Below are positions 51,069 through 59,545 of a stretch of DNA of 64,000 nucleotides, one piece after another. A model generated the notes under the pieces. That model worked only from the letters and a program-made list of their open reading frames with translations, searched no databases and was not told the DNA's origin. Origin of the DNA: Verminephrobacter eiseniae EF01-2 (GTDB lineage: Bacteria; Pseudomonadota; Gammaproteobacteria; Burkholderiales; Burkholderiaceae_C); NCBI RefSeq assembly GCF_000015565.1, contig NC_008786.1:2790001-2854000 (forward strand), written 5' to 3'. The position numbers and the translations under genes were made by a program. Positions within the stretch are counted from its first letter, which is position 1; every line of letters starts with the position of its first letter.

Positions 51069-51215
51069 TCACATGCCGGGCAGGCGCTGCGCATTGCCGC
51101 CCACGATCCTGGCGCGGTGGGCGCGGTGGGCGCGGCTGATCGGCAAGCGCTCGAACCATGGCGTGCAGTCCTTGACCGGGCAGAACGGCAACGAACTGGC
51201 GTAGACGATGGCCAT
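51069..51215 (-). pseudogene. Amidohydrolase C-terminal fragment
   Basis: A 48-codon frame, MAIVYASSLPFCPVKD onwards, ends TPWFERLPIS...RARIVGGNAQRLPGM then stop. This matches the last residues of amidohydrolase-2 family enzymes (LP.S...R..ILGGNA.RLLGL). The rest of the enzyme is absent. A 9-bp duplication encodes RAHRAHRA. It sits directly after the fumarase beta gene, suggesting a larger operon that was trimmed. Confidence 0.6.
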
Positions 51216-51229
51216 GGCGGTTTCCTGCT

Positions 51230-51913
51230 TCAGATGACTTCGTTTTTGCGGTCGTCGCTGTCGCCATGGCGATGCAAGGCCGGCGGCCCGAGGCCGGCGT
51301 AGAGCTTGTCGATACCGGCGTTGATGGCTTGGCCATGCTGCGCGAACAGCGAGTTGCCCTGCAGGTCGCTCTCGACGATGAAGGGGCCGAAGTGCTGCAC
51401 CTCAAAGAGCCACAGCGCCTGCGCAATGCCCAAGTCGTCCAGCCAGTGCACGGCGCGAACCTTCCGGATGCCCCGGCCAAGCAGTGCGCCGGTGCCATAG
51501 CCGACGGTGGTCAGGTAGATTGCGCCGCCGGGCGCCAGCACCTTGCGGTAGTCCTCGGCGGGCATGCCGCCCTTGCCGATCAGGATGCGGCACTTGGTCT
51601 TTTCGAGCCACTCGGGCATCCATTTGGAAAAACGGAAACTGGCCGTTGCCGTGACCGCGCCGACCTTGTAGCCCCCATGCCCGTCGGGCGCTGCGGCCGG
51701 CGAGCAGTGGAAGTTCACGTTGCCGAGCGCGGCCAGGTCGACAGGCAGTGCGCTGTGCTGGTCGAGCACCTTTTTGTACACCCCTTCGCGCGCGGTGTAG
51801 ACAAGCCCGTTCAGGTACACGGCCGCGCCGAGTTCCAGCAGCGCGAGGTCTGCCGTCGTGGCCGGAAGTTGCAGATGAAATACCTTCATCGCGTCGGACG
51901 GGTGGCTCACCAT
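51230..51913 (-). CDS. Class I fumarase / L(+)-tartrate dehydratase, beta subunit
   Basis: A 227-residue beta subunit: LELGAAVYLNGLVYTAREGVYKK, then KCRILIGKGGMP (near 115) and APGGAIYLTTVGYGTGALLG. It forms the swivel domain that completes the active site of the alpha subunit. Its ATG (51913) overlaps the alpha stop; Met at 51889 is an alternative start. The heterodimer hydrates fumarate or dehydrates tartrate; coupling with the succinate dehydrogenase-like genes favours a fumarate-like substrate. Confidence 0.88.
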   Translation of the reverse strand: MVSHPSDAMKVFHLQLPATTADLALLELGAAVYLNGLVYTAREGVYKKVLDQHSALPVDLAALGNVNFHCSPAAAPDGHGGYKVGAVTATASFRFSKWMPEWLEKTKCRILIGKGGMPAEDYRKVLAPGGAIYLTTVGYGTGALLGRGIRKVRAVHWLDDLGIAQALWLFEVQHFGPFIVESDLQGNSLFAQHGQAINAGIDKLYAGLGPPALHRHGDSDDRKNEVI

Positions 51914-52842
51914 GCGATGCTCTCGCGGCGGTGGTAAGGCGTGAACCACTGCGGGTCCGCGCGGTAGGCAATGCTGCCGTCGGGATGGATGCGGGCCGTG
52001 GCGCGCCTGGACGACAGACAGAAGCTGTGCATGCTGATCGGCATGCCGCCGGTGTGCGTATGGCCGACTTCGATGTGGCAGTCGACCACCATCGACGAGC
52101 CGACGAAGCCCATCGCGCCCATGCCGATGGCGTTGCCCAGCGTTTTGAGTTCGCGCTCCAAATCGGCGATTTTCGGGTCGGGATTGCGGTCGCCGACCAC
52201 GCGCAGGCAGGCGGCCTGCTTGCCCAGTTGCATGCAACTGTCCTTGGAGCCGCCCAGGCCGATGCCGATGATGGCGGGCTGGCAGGCCAGTCCGCGCTTG
52301 CCGAAGGCGATCAGCGTGTCGAGCACGAAGCGTTTGATGCCGGCGATGCCATCGCCCGGGAACAGCATGCGGTAGTCGGTGCCGAACAGGCCGCCCTTGT
52401 GCACCGTGGTGATGTCGATCCAGTCGGCCTCGGGCTCGAACGACCATTCGACTTCGGGCGCGTTGATGCCGACGTTGTTGCCGTTATCGGTGCGCCACAG
52501 CGGGTGCACGCGATTGGGCCGCAGCGGCACCAGTTGCGTGGCATCGGCCGTGGCCTGGCGCAGCGCCTGCTCCAGCGCCACGAAGCCGGACTCGACCGAG
52601 GCTTCGTTGCCGGCCTTGACGTAGTAGCGCGGCAGCCCGGTGTCGGCACACATCGGCCGCCGGTCTTCACTGGCCGCCTGCCAGTTTTCGAGCATGGTGT
52701 GGATCACGAACCGGGACAGCTTTCCGGTCTCGGACTTTTGCAGTTCCTCGATGCCTGTCTTGTAGTCCACCGGAATGTCGATCGCGGCCCGGCGCATGAT
52801 TTCGAGCGCGGCCTGTTGCACTTGTCGAATCGGTATCTTCAT
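51907..52842 (-). CDS. Class I fumarase / L(+)-tartrate dehydratase, alpha subunit
   Basis: A 311-residue alpha subunit. The three cysteines that hold the [4Fe-4S] cluster are in RPMCADTGLP (near residue 63), GSKDSCMQLG (near 202) and HSFCLSSRRATAR (near 288). ALEQALRQAT and GGLFGTDYRMLFPGDGI are further family marks. Its start overlaps the flavoprotein stop by ATGA, so it is made with the dehydrogenase subunits: dehydrogenation followed by hydration. Confidence 0.9.
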   Translation of the reverse strand: MKIPIRQVQQAALEIMRRAAIDIPVDYKTGIEELQKSETGKLSRFVIHTMLENWQAASEDRRPMCADTGLPRYYVKAGNEASVESGFVALEQALRQATADATQLVPLRPNRVHPLWRTDNGNNVGINAPEVEWSFEPEADWIDITTVHKGGLFGTDYRMLFPGDGIAGIKRFVLDTLIAFGKRGLACQPAIIGIGLGGSKDSCMQLGKQAACLRVVGDRNPDPKIADLERELKTLGNAIGMGAMGFVGSSMVVDCHIEVGHTHTGGMPISMHSFCLSSRRATARIHPDGSIAYRADPQWFTPYHRRESIAW

Positions 52843-54617
52843 CACGGCCGCCCTTGCGCTGCGGTGTTGCCGGCTTGCCCGGCTGCGCCGCCAAGCAGTG
52901 AATGGCCCGGCCGGACGATGTCGAACGACACCGGAACCATTTCCAGTTCGAGCTTGTCGCCTTGCCCGGCAACGCGCGTGTAGCAACTGCTGTGCAACGC
53001 GCCGGCCTCGGGAAAATCTTCGCGGAAATGCGCGCCACGGCTGTTCTCGCGGGCCAGCGCGCAGACGGTGATGACCTTGGAGATATCGAGCAGACTTTCG
53101 AGGTCGAGCCAGTCGTGCCAACTGACGTTGTAGCGCCGGTCGTTGCCGCTCACGCCCAGCGCCGACAGCGCCCGGCGATGCCCGGCCAGGTGTTCGAGGC
53201 CGTTTTCCAGCGCCGCCTGGTGGCGCAGCACGCCCACCTCGTCCCACATGGTTTGCGCCAGCGCGCTGCGCAGCCTGTGGATGGAATCCGGTGGCCGGGA
53301 GAACGGATATTCGGCGCGCTCCACGCCCTGCGCGATCATGTGCCGGTCCAGGTCGCGCCACGCCGGGTTGCGCTGCACATAGGCGGCCATCGAGTCGCCG
53401 GCAATGGCACCGAAAACGGTGGAGTTGGCGACCCCGTTGCCGCCGAGGCGGTTGGCGCCATGCACCCCGCCGCAGTCTTCGCCGGCGGCGAACAGGCCCG
53501 GCGCAGCGGTCGAGCAGTCGACGTCGAATTCGACCCCGCCCATCAGGTAATGCGCGGTCGGCACCACCTCGACGCGACCGCCGGCAAGATCGAAGCCGCA
53601 GTCCAGGCAGCGATGGACCATGCCCGGGAAGGTCTTGGCAACCTTTTCGGGGCCGAGGTGGCTCATCTGCAGGTAGACCCCGCCCATGGGGCTGGTTCGA
53701 CCGGCGCGCATTTCCGCGTAGATGCTGCGGCTGACCACATCGCGGGTCGCGCGTTCGCCCCGGGCGTCGTAGCGGGCCATGAAGCGCTCGCCGCTGCCAT
53801 CGAGCAGGTAGCCGCCGGCGCCGCGCAAGCCCTCTTCGAGCACCGTTCCGGTCATGCGCGTGTCCGGGCCGCCGAGCAGGCCCGTGGGATGGAACTGCAC
53901 CATCTCCATGTCGCGCAGGCGCAGGCCGTAGCGCAGCGCCATCGCCAGGCCATCGCAGGTCTTGTCGCCCGAGGGTGTGTGATAGCGGTACATCGTCGGG
54001 CCGGCGCCGGTGGCCAGCAATACGGCCTTGGCCTGCACCACGCGGTAGCGGCCTGTGCGCATGTCGATGAACAGCACGCCGGCAATGCCCGAGCCGTCGC
54101 TGGCCGGAATCAGTTCGATCGCGCGGTGTTCCTCGAACTCCTGGACATCGAGCGCGCGCACCTGCTCCATCAGCCGGTTGATGATCTCGATGCCGGTCAG
54201 GTCCGCCTTGTGCACGGTGCGGTCGAAGCTCTGGCCGGCGAAGGCTTTTTGGTGCAGCGTGCCGTCGGGGTTGCGGTCGAAGAAGCAGCCGATCTCGTTT
54301 TCCAGTTCGCGCACGCGCTCGATCGCGCCTTCGACCAGCCGCCAGGCCAGGTCCTGGCGCGGCAGCCATTTGCCGCCCTCGATGGTGTCCATGAAGTGGC
54401 GCTCGACCGAGTCGCCGGCCGACAGCGCCACGTTGTAGCCCCCTTGGACCATGCGGGTGCAGCCGCATTTGCCCAGCAGCCCTTTGACCGCGACGCTCAC
54501 GCGCAACCCGGGGCTGGCCTTTTTGGCATGCAGCGCCGCGAACAGACCGGCGCCACCGGTGCCAAGGATCAGGATATCGGTCTGGCACATATCGGTGCTG
54601 CACATTGGCCTGTTCAT
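52842..54617 (-). CDS. Succinate dehydrogenase/fumarate reductase-like flavoprotein subunit
   Basis: A 591-residue flavoprotein: FAD-binding ILGTGGAGLFAALHA (near residue 14), QFHPTGLLG (near 243), active-site Arg in EEGLRGAGGY (near 267), PTAHYLMGGV, and HGANRLGGNGVAN. Substrate residues are conserved. The site that in SdhA/FrdA reads S-H-T, with the histidine covalently bound to FAD, reads G-C-T here (KCGCTRMVQGG near 50), so FAD is probably bound non-covalently. This suggests a different redox potential or substrate, such as a substituted succinate. Confidence 0.88.
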   Translation of the reverse strand: MNRPMCSTDMCQTDILILGTGGAGLFAALHAKKASPGLRVSVAVKGLLGKCGCTRMVQGGYNVALSAGDSVERHFMDTIEGGKWLPRQDLAWRLVEGAIERVRELENEIGCFFDRNPDGTLHQKAFAGQSFDRTVHKADLTGIEIINRLMEQVRALDVQEFEEHRAIELIPASDGSGIAGVLFIDMRTGRYRVVQAKAVLLATGAGPTMYRYHTPSGDKTCDGLAMALRYGLRLRDMEMVQFHPTGLLGGPDTRMTGTVLEEGLRGAGGYLLDGSGERFMARYDARGERATRDVVSRSIYAEMRAGRTSPMGGVYLQMSHLGPEKVAKTFPGMVHRCLDCGFDLAGGRVEVVPTAHYLMGGVEFDVDCSTAAPGLFAAGEDCGGVHGANRLGGNGVANSTVFGAIAGDSMAAYVQRNPAWRDLDRHMIAQGVERAEYPFSRPPDSIHRLRSALAQTMWDEVGVLRHQAALENGLEHLAGHRRALSALGVSGNDRRYNVSWHDWLDLESLLDISKVITVCALARENSRGAHFREDFPEAGALHSSCYTRVAGQGDKLELEMVPVSFDIVRPGHSLLGGAAGQAGNTAAQGRP

Positions 54618-54964
54618 CGCATCACCCTGACGGCCAACACCACACCGACCACGGCAGAGAGCACCGCGCCCCAGGTGATCCATGACAGCCGCGCATCGCG
54701 GCTGCTGCTCCAGGGCAGCAACTCCAGCGCCAGCAGGCGCAGGCCAAAGCACATGTGGACCGACAGCAAAATGACCAGGCCCCATTCGCCGAACTTGACG
54801 GCGCCCAGCTCCGCGAACTTCAGAAATTGCTCCAGGCGCCGGCTTTCCTCCAATGCCAGACCCAGGACATAAAGGTGGGCCGGCAGGAACAGCCCCAGCG
54901 CCAGGCCCGAGATGCGATGCCCGAGAAAGGCCCAATAGGCCCGGTGGTTGCGCGGCGACCTCAT
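54614..54964 (-). CDS. Succinate dehydrogenase-like membrane anchor, SdhD/SdhC type
   Basis: A 116-residue membrane protein with three hydrophobic helices. The first contains HRISGLALGLFLPAHLYVLG (near 15-34), the haem/quinone signature of SdhC-like cytochrome b subunits; a later helix has a possible haem His in LLSVHMCFGLRL. It overlaps the other anchor gene and the flavoprotein gene by 4 bp each. Which anchor corresponds to SdhC or SdhD cannot be settled by eye. Confidence 0.82.
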   Translation of the reverse strand: MRSPRNHRAYWAFLGHRISGLALGLFLPAHLYVLGLALEESRRLEQFLKFAELGAVKFGEWGLVILLSVHMCFGLRLLALELLPWSSSRDARLSWITWGAVLSAVVGVVLAVRVMR

Positions 54965-55296
54965 GCTGCCAGCCCTCCCAGCGCGACCACGGCGCGCAAA
55001 CCCATGAACAGCAGCGCCAGCGCGAAGACCAGGCACAGCACGCTGGCTGCGCGGCGACCCAGATGCGTCCACTCGATCAGGATGCAGCGCAGACCGATGG
55101 GCACATGGATGCTCAGGCTCAGCACGAACAGCGTGTAAAAAGCGATCCAGCCCCAACTGCCCCGGGTGCGCGCCAGGATGTCCTGGGCCGTGAGATCGGC
55201 GCGCGCTGCGTACAAAATCAGACCCAGATGCACCAGCACGAAAGGCGCCATGGCCATGGCGCTGAGCCTTTGCAGCGCGAAAAGACCTTGCTCCAT
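54961..55296 (-). CDS. Succinate dehydrogenase-like membrane anchor
   Basis: A 111-residue protein with three hydrophobic helices (MAMAPFVLVHLGLILYAA, IAFYTLFVLSLSIHVPIGL, VLCLVFALALLFMGL). Histidines near 23 and 64 could bind haem b. It resembles short fumarate reductase/SDH anchors. It starts two bases after the iron-sulfur subunit gene stops and overlaps the next anchor gene by 4 bp. Confidence 0.8.
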   Translation of the reverse strand: MEQGLFALQRLSAMAMAPFVLVHLGLILYAARADLTAQDILARTRGSWGWIAFYTLFVLSLSIHVPIGLRCILIEWTHLGRRAASVLCLVFALALLFMGLRAVVALGGLAA

Positions 55297-55297
55297 C

Positions 55298-56053
55298 TCA
55301 ACCTCCCTGCAGGAACAGCATCAGCGCGTTCTTCTTCAAGCCCGCGATCGAGCCGGTCGGGCTCAGGTGCACCGGGCAATGCGTCATGCAGTTGCCCTGG
55401 CTGTGGCAGGCGTTGCATCCGCTGCCTGCACTGGCCTGCCGGAGCACGGCCCGGGGGTCGGCGTGGCGTTCGTCGTTGAACAGGCTCCAGGCCCGGTTGA
55501 GCGCGGCCGGGCCGAGGTATTGCCGGTCCCACGCAACCACATCGCAGGCGGCATGGCAGACCCCGCAGTTGATGCATTCGATGGCGGCATCGGCCAGTTT
55601 GCGCCGCCTGCTTTGGGGCGCGATGTTCGCCGGCGGATCGTTGCGCGTGGCCGTGCCCACGAAGCGGTTGCCGGCCTTTTTCCATTTGTCGAAAAACCCG
55701 GACATGTCGACCACCAAGTCCTTGATGCGCGGCATGTTGCGCAGCGGCTCGATCACGATCTGCCCGTCCTCCTCGACCCGGCGCACATGGGTGCGACAGG
55801 TCCAGCGCGGCCGGCCGTTGACCGTCATCGCGCACGAGCCGCAAACACCGACGCGGCAGGCGAAGCGGTACGAGAGCGTCGGCTCCAGGGTGCGCTGGAT
55901 CTCGGTGACGACATCGAGAATGGTCTGGTTCTCGCGCCACGGGATCAGGTAGCTGGCGTAGTCGCCAGCGCCAGCGTGGCGGCCGCGATCGATGCGCACG
56001 CTGAGCATGCGCTGCGGGTCCCGGGTGCTGGCTGCATGTGTCTTCGTTTCCAT
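55298..56053 (-). CDS. Succinate dehydrogenase/fumarate reductase-like iron-sulfur subunit
   Basis: A 251-residue subunit. The [2Fe-2S] cluster site is FACRVGVCGSC plus a later Cys (near residues 64-84). The [4Fe-4S] site is CINCGVCHAAC (near 160-170), and the [3Fe-4S] site lies in GCNACHSQGNCMTHCP (near 210-225). Start 56053 (METKTHAAS) is preferred over the longer frame, which runs into the upstream TPP fragment. It passes electrons from the flavoprotein to the membrane anchors. Confidence 0.9.
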   Translation of the reverse strand: METKTHAASTRDPQRMLSVRIDRGRHAGAGDYASYLIPWRENQTILDVVTEIQRTLEPTLSYRFACRVGVCGSCAMTVNGRPRWTCRTHVRRVEEDGQIVIEPLRNMPRIKDLVVDMSGFFDKWKKAGNRFVGTATRNDPPANIAPQSRRRKLADAAIECINCGVCHAACDVVAWDRQYLGPAALNRAWSLFNDERHADPRAVLRQASAGSGCNACHSQGNCMTHCPVHLSPTGSIAGLKKNALMLFLQGG

Positions 56054-56078
56054 GGGGGTGCCCCTCGATCGTGGCCAA

Positions 56079-56249
56079 TCAATGCTCGGCCATGAACACG
56101 GCGGCCGCCTCGTGGCGGACATGGACGATGCGGATTCGGGCGTCGATGCAGGCGTCGTACAGCGGCGTGATCTGGTTGCCGCAGAGGCTGAAGATCGTCG
56201 TCACGCCATGCCGTGCCAGGGTTCGCACAATCAATTCGGAGCCAAGCAT
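56079..56249 (-). pseudogene. N-terminal fragment of a thiamine-diphosphate enzyme
   Basis: It starts MLGSELIVRTLARHGVTTIF and includes FSLCGNQITPLYDAC and RIVHVRHEAAAVFMAEH, the N-terminal Pyr domain of acetolactate synthase-like enzymes including the catalytic Glu (HEAAA). It stops after 56 residues where about 550 are expected. It lies 25 bp before sdhB in the same direction and appears to be the remnant of the operon's first gene. Confidence 0.75.
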
Positions 56250-56299
56250 GTCACTCCTGTCTCGGGCGGATCGAGGCCGCCTCATCGTGGGGGTAGCCC

Positions 56300-56345
56300 A
56301 GTCTATGACTTGAATATTTTCAAATCAAGTAAATTTTGATCGTGT
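56300..56345. promoter_or_regulatory. AT-rich promoter region of the sdh-fum operon
   Basis: A short AT-rich island in GC-rich DNA, upstream of the TPP fragment on the minus strand. It contains the near-palindrome TTGAATATTTTCAA (56310-56323), a plausible regulator site. It is the only promoter-like stretch before the leftward genes from 56249 to 51230. Confidence 0.45.
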
Positions 56346-56421
56346 TTCTATGAATTTGTGAAGATGCCCGGGCGCTGCACCGCGCACCATGCACTGCGGC
56401 ACCGTGCCCCTGGCCAAAACC

Positions 56422-57609
56422 TCAGCCCTGCGGCAGCCCGTTCTTGAGCAAGTCGCGCGCGATCACCCAGCGGTGCACCTCGCTCGGCCCCTCGACGATC
56501 CGCAGCACGCGCGCCGAGCGGGCGATGTATTCGAGCGGCAGTTCCTTGGACAATCCCATGCCGCCGAAGAGCTGGATTGCGCGGTCGGCAACACGGGCAA
56601 TCAGCTCGGTCGCCTGCACCTTGACCATGGAGCCGTCGCGGCGGAAGTCCTGGGCGCCCTGGTCGATCTTCCAGGCCAACTGGTAGACCTGCAGCCGCAC
56701 CATCTCCAACTCCTGCCAACTGTCGGCGATCATCCACTGGATGGCTTGCCGGTCGGCGAGCAAGGCGCCGAAGGTTTTGCGTGTGTTGGCCTGCTCGATC
56801 ATCATCTGCAGGCAACGCTGCGCCAAACCCAGGCAGCGTGAAGCGATGTCCAGGCGGCGCACTCCGAGCCGGTTGGTGATCGGGATGAACGCCTGGCCGA
56901 CCTCGCCCAACACCTGGCCGTCACCGAGTTCCACGTTGTCGAAGAACACTTGGTAAGGGTGGTATTCGCCGATCATCGGGTACGAGCCGGGGATGCTGAC
57001 CCCCGGCGTCTCGCGGTCGACGAGGAAAGCCGTCATGCCGCCGCGCGCGCCCTTGGCCGGGTCCGTGAGCGCCACCACGATCATGAAGTGTGCGCGGCGC
57101 GCATGGCTGATCCACATTTTTGCGCCATTGATCACCCACTTGCCGTTGCGCCGCTCGGCGCTGGTGCGGATGCCGGCCGCATCCGAGCCTGCTCCTTGCT
57201 CGGACAACGCGATGCAGCTTTTCTTTTCGCCGCGCAGATAGGGCAACAGGTACTTGTCGATCTGGGCGCCCCGGCACTGATCGTTGAGCAGGTACAGGTT
57301 GGGGCTGTCCGGCGGCGCAACGAACGGAACGATCGAGTGCTTGAGTTGCTCCGTGACCACGCACTTGGCAAGCATGCCGAGGGCCTGACCGCCGAACTCC
57401 TGCGGCACATCGATGCCCCAAAGACCGATCATGCGGGCCTTGTGCTGCAGTTCGTGTTCCACATCCTCGGGCAGCAGCGGATCATCGCGCAGGCCACGCT
57501 CGGCCTCGCGCCGCACGACGAGCGCCTCATGGGGAATCAATTCGCGCCGGGTGAAGTCGCGCACCGTGTCGCGGATCATCCGCACGGTGTCCGGCAACTC
57601 GAAATTCAT
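56422..57609 (-). CDS. Acyl-CoA dehydrogenase family protein
   Basis: A 395-residue enzyme. Marks: WGIDVPQEFGGQALGML, IALSEQGAGSDAAGIRTSA (near residue 132), INGAKMWISHA, RKTFGALLADRQAIQWM, QLFGGMGLSKE and the C-terminal RIVEGPSEVHRW with the catalytic Glu. It belongs to the SEVH branch. It is divergent from the IclR gene with a 102-bp gap, so IclR control is likely. Confidence 0.9.
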   Translation of the reverse strand: MNFELPDTVRMIRDTVRDFTRRELIPHEALVVRREAERGLRDDPLLPEDVEHELQHKARMIGLWGIDVPQEFGGQALGMLAKCVVTEQLKHSIVPFVAPPDSPNLYLLNDQCRGAQIDKYLLPYLRGEKKSCIALSEQGAGSDAAGIRTSAERRNGKWVINGAKMWISHARRAHFMIVVALTDPAKGARGGMTAFLVDRETPGVSIPGSYPMIGEYHPYQVFFDNVELGDGQVLGEVGQAFIPITNRLGVRRLDIASRCLGLAQRCLQMMIEQANTRKTFGALLADRQAIQWMIADSWQELEMVRLQVYQLAWKIDQGAQDFRRDGSMVKVQATELIARVADRAIQLFGGMGLSKELPLEYIARSARVLRIVEGPSEVHRWVIARDLLKNGLPQG

Positions 57610-57633
57610 GGCCCGATTCTCCTTGCTGCCGGT

Positions 57634-57713
57634 ATATGGACATTCCCGGCCCCATCGATCATAGGAAAGCCGGCGCTAAGATCACGCAATCTCTCTTGCA
57701 AATGAGTCCATAT
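57634..57713. promoter_or_regulatory. Divergent promoter region with 8-bp inverted arms
   Basis: ATATGGAC at 57634-57641 and its inverse GTCCATAT at 57706-57713 bracket the gap between the acyl-CoA dehydrogenase and IclR genes. The right arm includes the IclR start codon region. The arms are short and could occur by chance; an IclR operator is possible. Confidence 0.3.
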
Positions 57714-58581
57714 GCCGATACGTGAAGACGATCCGCAGCCGGCCCGCGTGGCAGGCAGCCAGGTGGTGCAGCGCATTGCGCTGCTGATGCGGCTGGTCGC
57801 TGCGGGCCAACGCTCGGGCCTGCGCTTGGCGGACTTGTACCGCGCCGCAGACCTGGAGCGGCCCACGGTGCATCGATTGCTGCAATCACTGGTGGCCGAG
57901 CGTCTGCTGCGCCAGGACAGCCACACGCACCGCTATTTCCTCGGGCCTGCGATGTACGAGATGGGCCTGGCCGCCTCGCCCAAACTGGCGCTGCGCGACA
58001 TCTGTCATCCGCACCTGCAGCGCATTGCCAAACTGACGGGCGACACCGTGTTCCTGACGGAGCGATCGGGCCTGGATGGGGTCTGCACCGACAGGGCCGA
58101 AGGCGATGCGCCGATCAAGGTCTACGTGCTGGAGATCGGCCGGCGCCGGCCACTGACGGTGGGCGGCGGCTCTGCCGCCATCCTGAGCGCGATGGACGAC
58201 GAGGAACTCAACCGCGTGTGCCGCGCCAACCTCGACCGCACGCTCAAGAAATTCCCGCGCTATTCCGAAGCAGTCCTGCGCCGCTGCATCGGGCGCGGGC
58301 GCTCGCGCGGCTACATCGTGCGCGACCTGCTGGAGATTCCCGACGTGCGCACGGTGGCGCTGGCGCTCCGCGATCCGCGCGGTCTTCCGATGGCGGGCAT
58401 CAGCGTATCGACCATCGCGCCCCGCCTCGGCGATGAGCGCGCAGCGCAGGTGGCGGGCTGGATCCGCACGGCGGTCGATGCCATCGAAGCCGCGCTGGCC
58501 GCCTATGCTCCGGGCGCCCACCGCGCCGGCGCATCGGCTCAGCCAGCGCCGCCGGGCGCCGGCCAGGCGCTCACTCCTTGA
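57712..58581 (+). CDS. IclR-family transcriptional regulator
   Basis: A 289-residue regulator. The winged helix is near residues 22-72 (LRLADLYRAADLERPTVHRLLQSLVAERLL) and the effector domain follows (DTVFLTERSGLDGVCTDR, LTVGGGSAAILSAM, GISVSTIAPRL). The tail is Ala/Pro-rich and overlaps the convergent Bug receptor gene by 11 bp. It is divergent from an acyl-CoA dehydrogenase, its likely target. Confidence 0.9.
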   Translation: MPIREDDPQPARVAGSQVVQRIALLMRLVAAGQRSGLRLADLYRAADLERPTVHRLLQSLVAERLLRQDSHTHRYFLGPAMYEMGLAASPKLALRDICHPHLQRIAKLTGDTVFLTERSGLDGVCTDRAEGDAPIKVYVLEIGRRRPLTVGGGSAAILSAMDDEELNRVCRANLDRTLKKFPRYSEAVLRRCIGRGRSRGYIVRDLLEIPDVRTVALALRDPRGLPMAGISVSTIAPRLGDERAAQVAGWIRTAVDAIEAALAAYAPGAHRAGASAQPAPPGAGQALTP

Positions 58582-59545
58582 TGTTGGCGCTCTGCACGAT
58601 CTTCTGGTTGCGCGCGTACTCGGTCTGCACGAAGCGGCCGAAGTCCTCGGGCGTGCCGCTGCCGGGCAGCGCGCCTTGCCCCACCAGTTTGCTGCGCACG
58701 GCGTCCTCCCGGAGCACGGCGTTGAGTTCCTGGTTGATGTGCCGCACCAGCGCGGGCGGCGTTTTCGCGGGCGCGAAGATGCCGGTCCAGCTCACCATGT
58801 CGTAGCCCTCGATGCCGGGCATCTCGTCGAACGCGGGCACGTTGGGCAAGGCGGCCAGCCGCTGGGTGCCGGTGATGCCGAGCGCCTTCAGCCGCTTGCC
58901 GTTCACATGCGGGATGGCGCTGGTGCTGACCAGCATCGCGAGGTCAATCTGATTGCCGATCACGTCGGTGGCGATCTGCGCGCCGCCGCGATAGGGCACA
59001 TGCGTGACGAAGATGCCGCTGCGCTCCTTGAGCAGTTCCATCGCCAACTGCAGCACGGTGCCCACGCCCGAGGTGGCGTAGTTGTACTTGCCGGGTTTGG
59101 CTTTTGCGAGCTGCACGAAGTCGGCATAGGTTTGCGCCTCCAGGCCGGGGCGTGCGACCAGCACCATCGGCGCGGTGTTGAGCAGGCCGACCGGCGCCAA
59201 GTCTTTGAGCGGATCGAAGCGGAAGGCCGCAGGGTTGACCAGTTTGCCGATGGCGATGGCGCTGTCGGGCCCGACCACCAGTGTGTAGCCGTCGGGCGCC
59301 GCGTTCACGGCCTTGGCCACGCCGATGGCGCCGCCCGCGCCGCTCACGTTCTCGATCACGACCGACTGCTTGAGCCGCTCGCCGAGGCGCGCGGCGACCA
59401 GGCGCGCGTTGACGTCCACGCTGCCGCCCGCAGTGTACGGAACGATCAGGGTGATCGGCTTGGCGTCGGGCCACGCTTGCGCGAGCGCCGCAACGGGTAA
59501 TGCCGCGCAGAGCGCGGCGGCGAGGAGCAGGCGGCGGTGGGTCAT
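58571..59545 (-). CDS. Bug/TctC-family periplasmic receptor
   Basis: A 324-residue receptor: Sec signal (residues 1-22, ending VAALAQ), AKPITLIVPYTAGGSVD, VVIENVSGAGG, APDGYTLVVGPDS and HVPYRGGAQIATDVIG. Its start overlaps the stop of the adenosine deaminase-like gene by 4 bp (ATGA), so a nucleoside- or base-derived compound may be the ligand (inference). Confidence 0.9.
   Translation of the reverse strand: MTHRRLLLAAALCAALPVAALAQAWPDAKPITLIVPYTAGGSVDVNARLVAARLGERLKQSVVIENVSGAGGAIGVAKAVNAAPDGYTLVVGPDSAIAIGKLVNPAAFRFDPLKDLAPVGLLNTAPMVLVARPGLEAQTYADFVQLAKAKPGKYNYATSGVGTVLQLAMELLKERSGIFVTHVPYRGGAQIATDVIGNQIDLAMLVSTSAIPHVNGKRLKALGITGTQRLAALPNVPAFDEMPGIEGYDMVSWTGIFAPAKTPPALVRHINQELNAVLREDAVRSKLVGQGALPGSGTPEDFGRFVQTEYARNQKIVQSANIKE

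Noticed and set aside
52902..54872. Long plus-strand frame opposite the sdhA-like gene
   Set aside because: Antisense shadow; the minus-strand flavoprotein has all FAD and active-site motifs. The same applies to the long antisense frames at 1808-3184, 2965-4422, 15447-17144 and 41259-42419.
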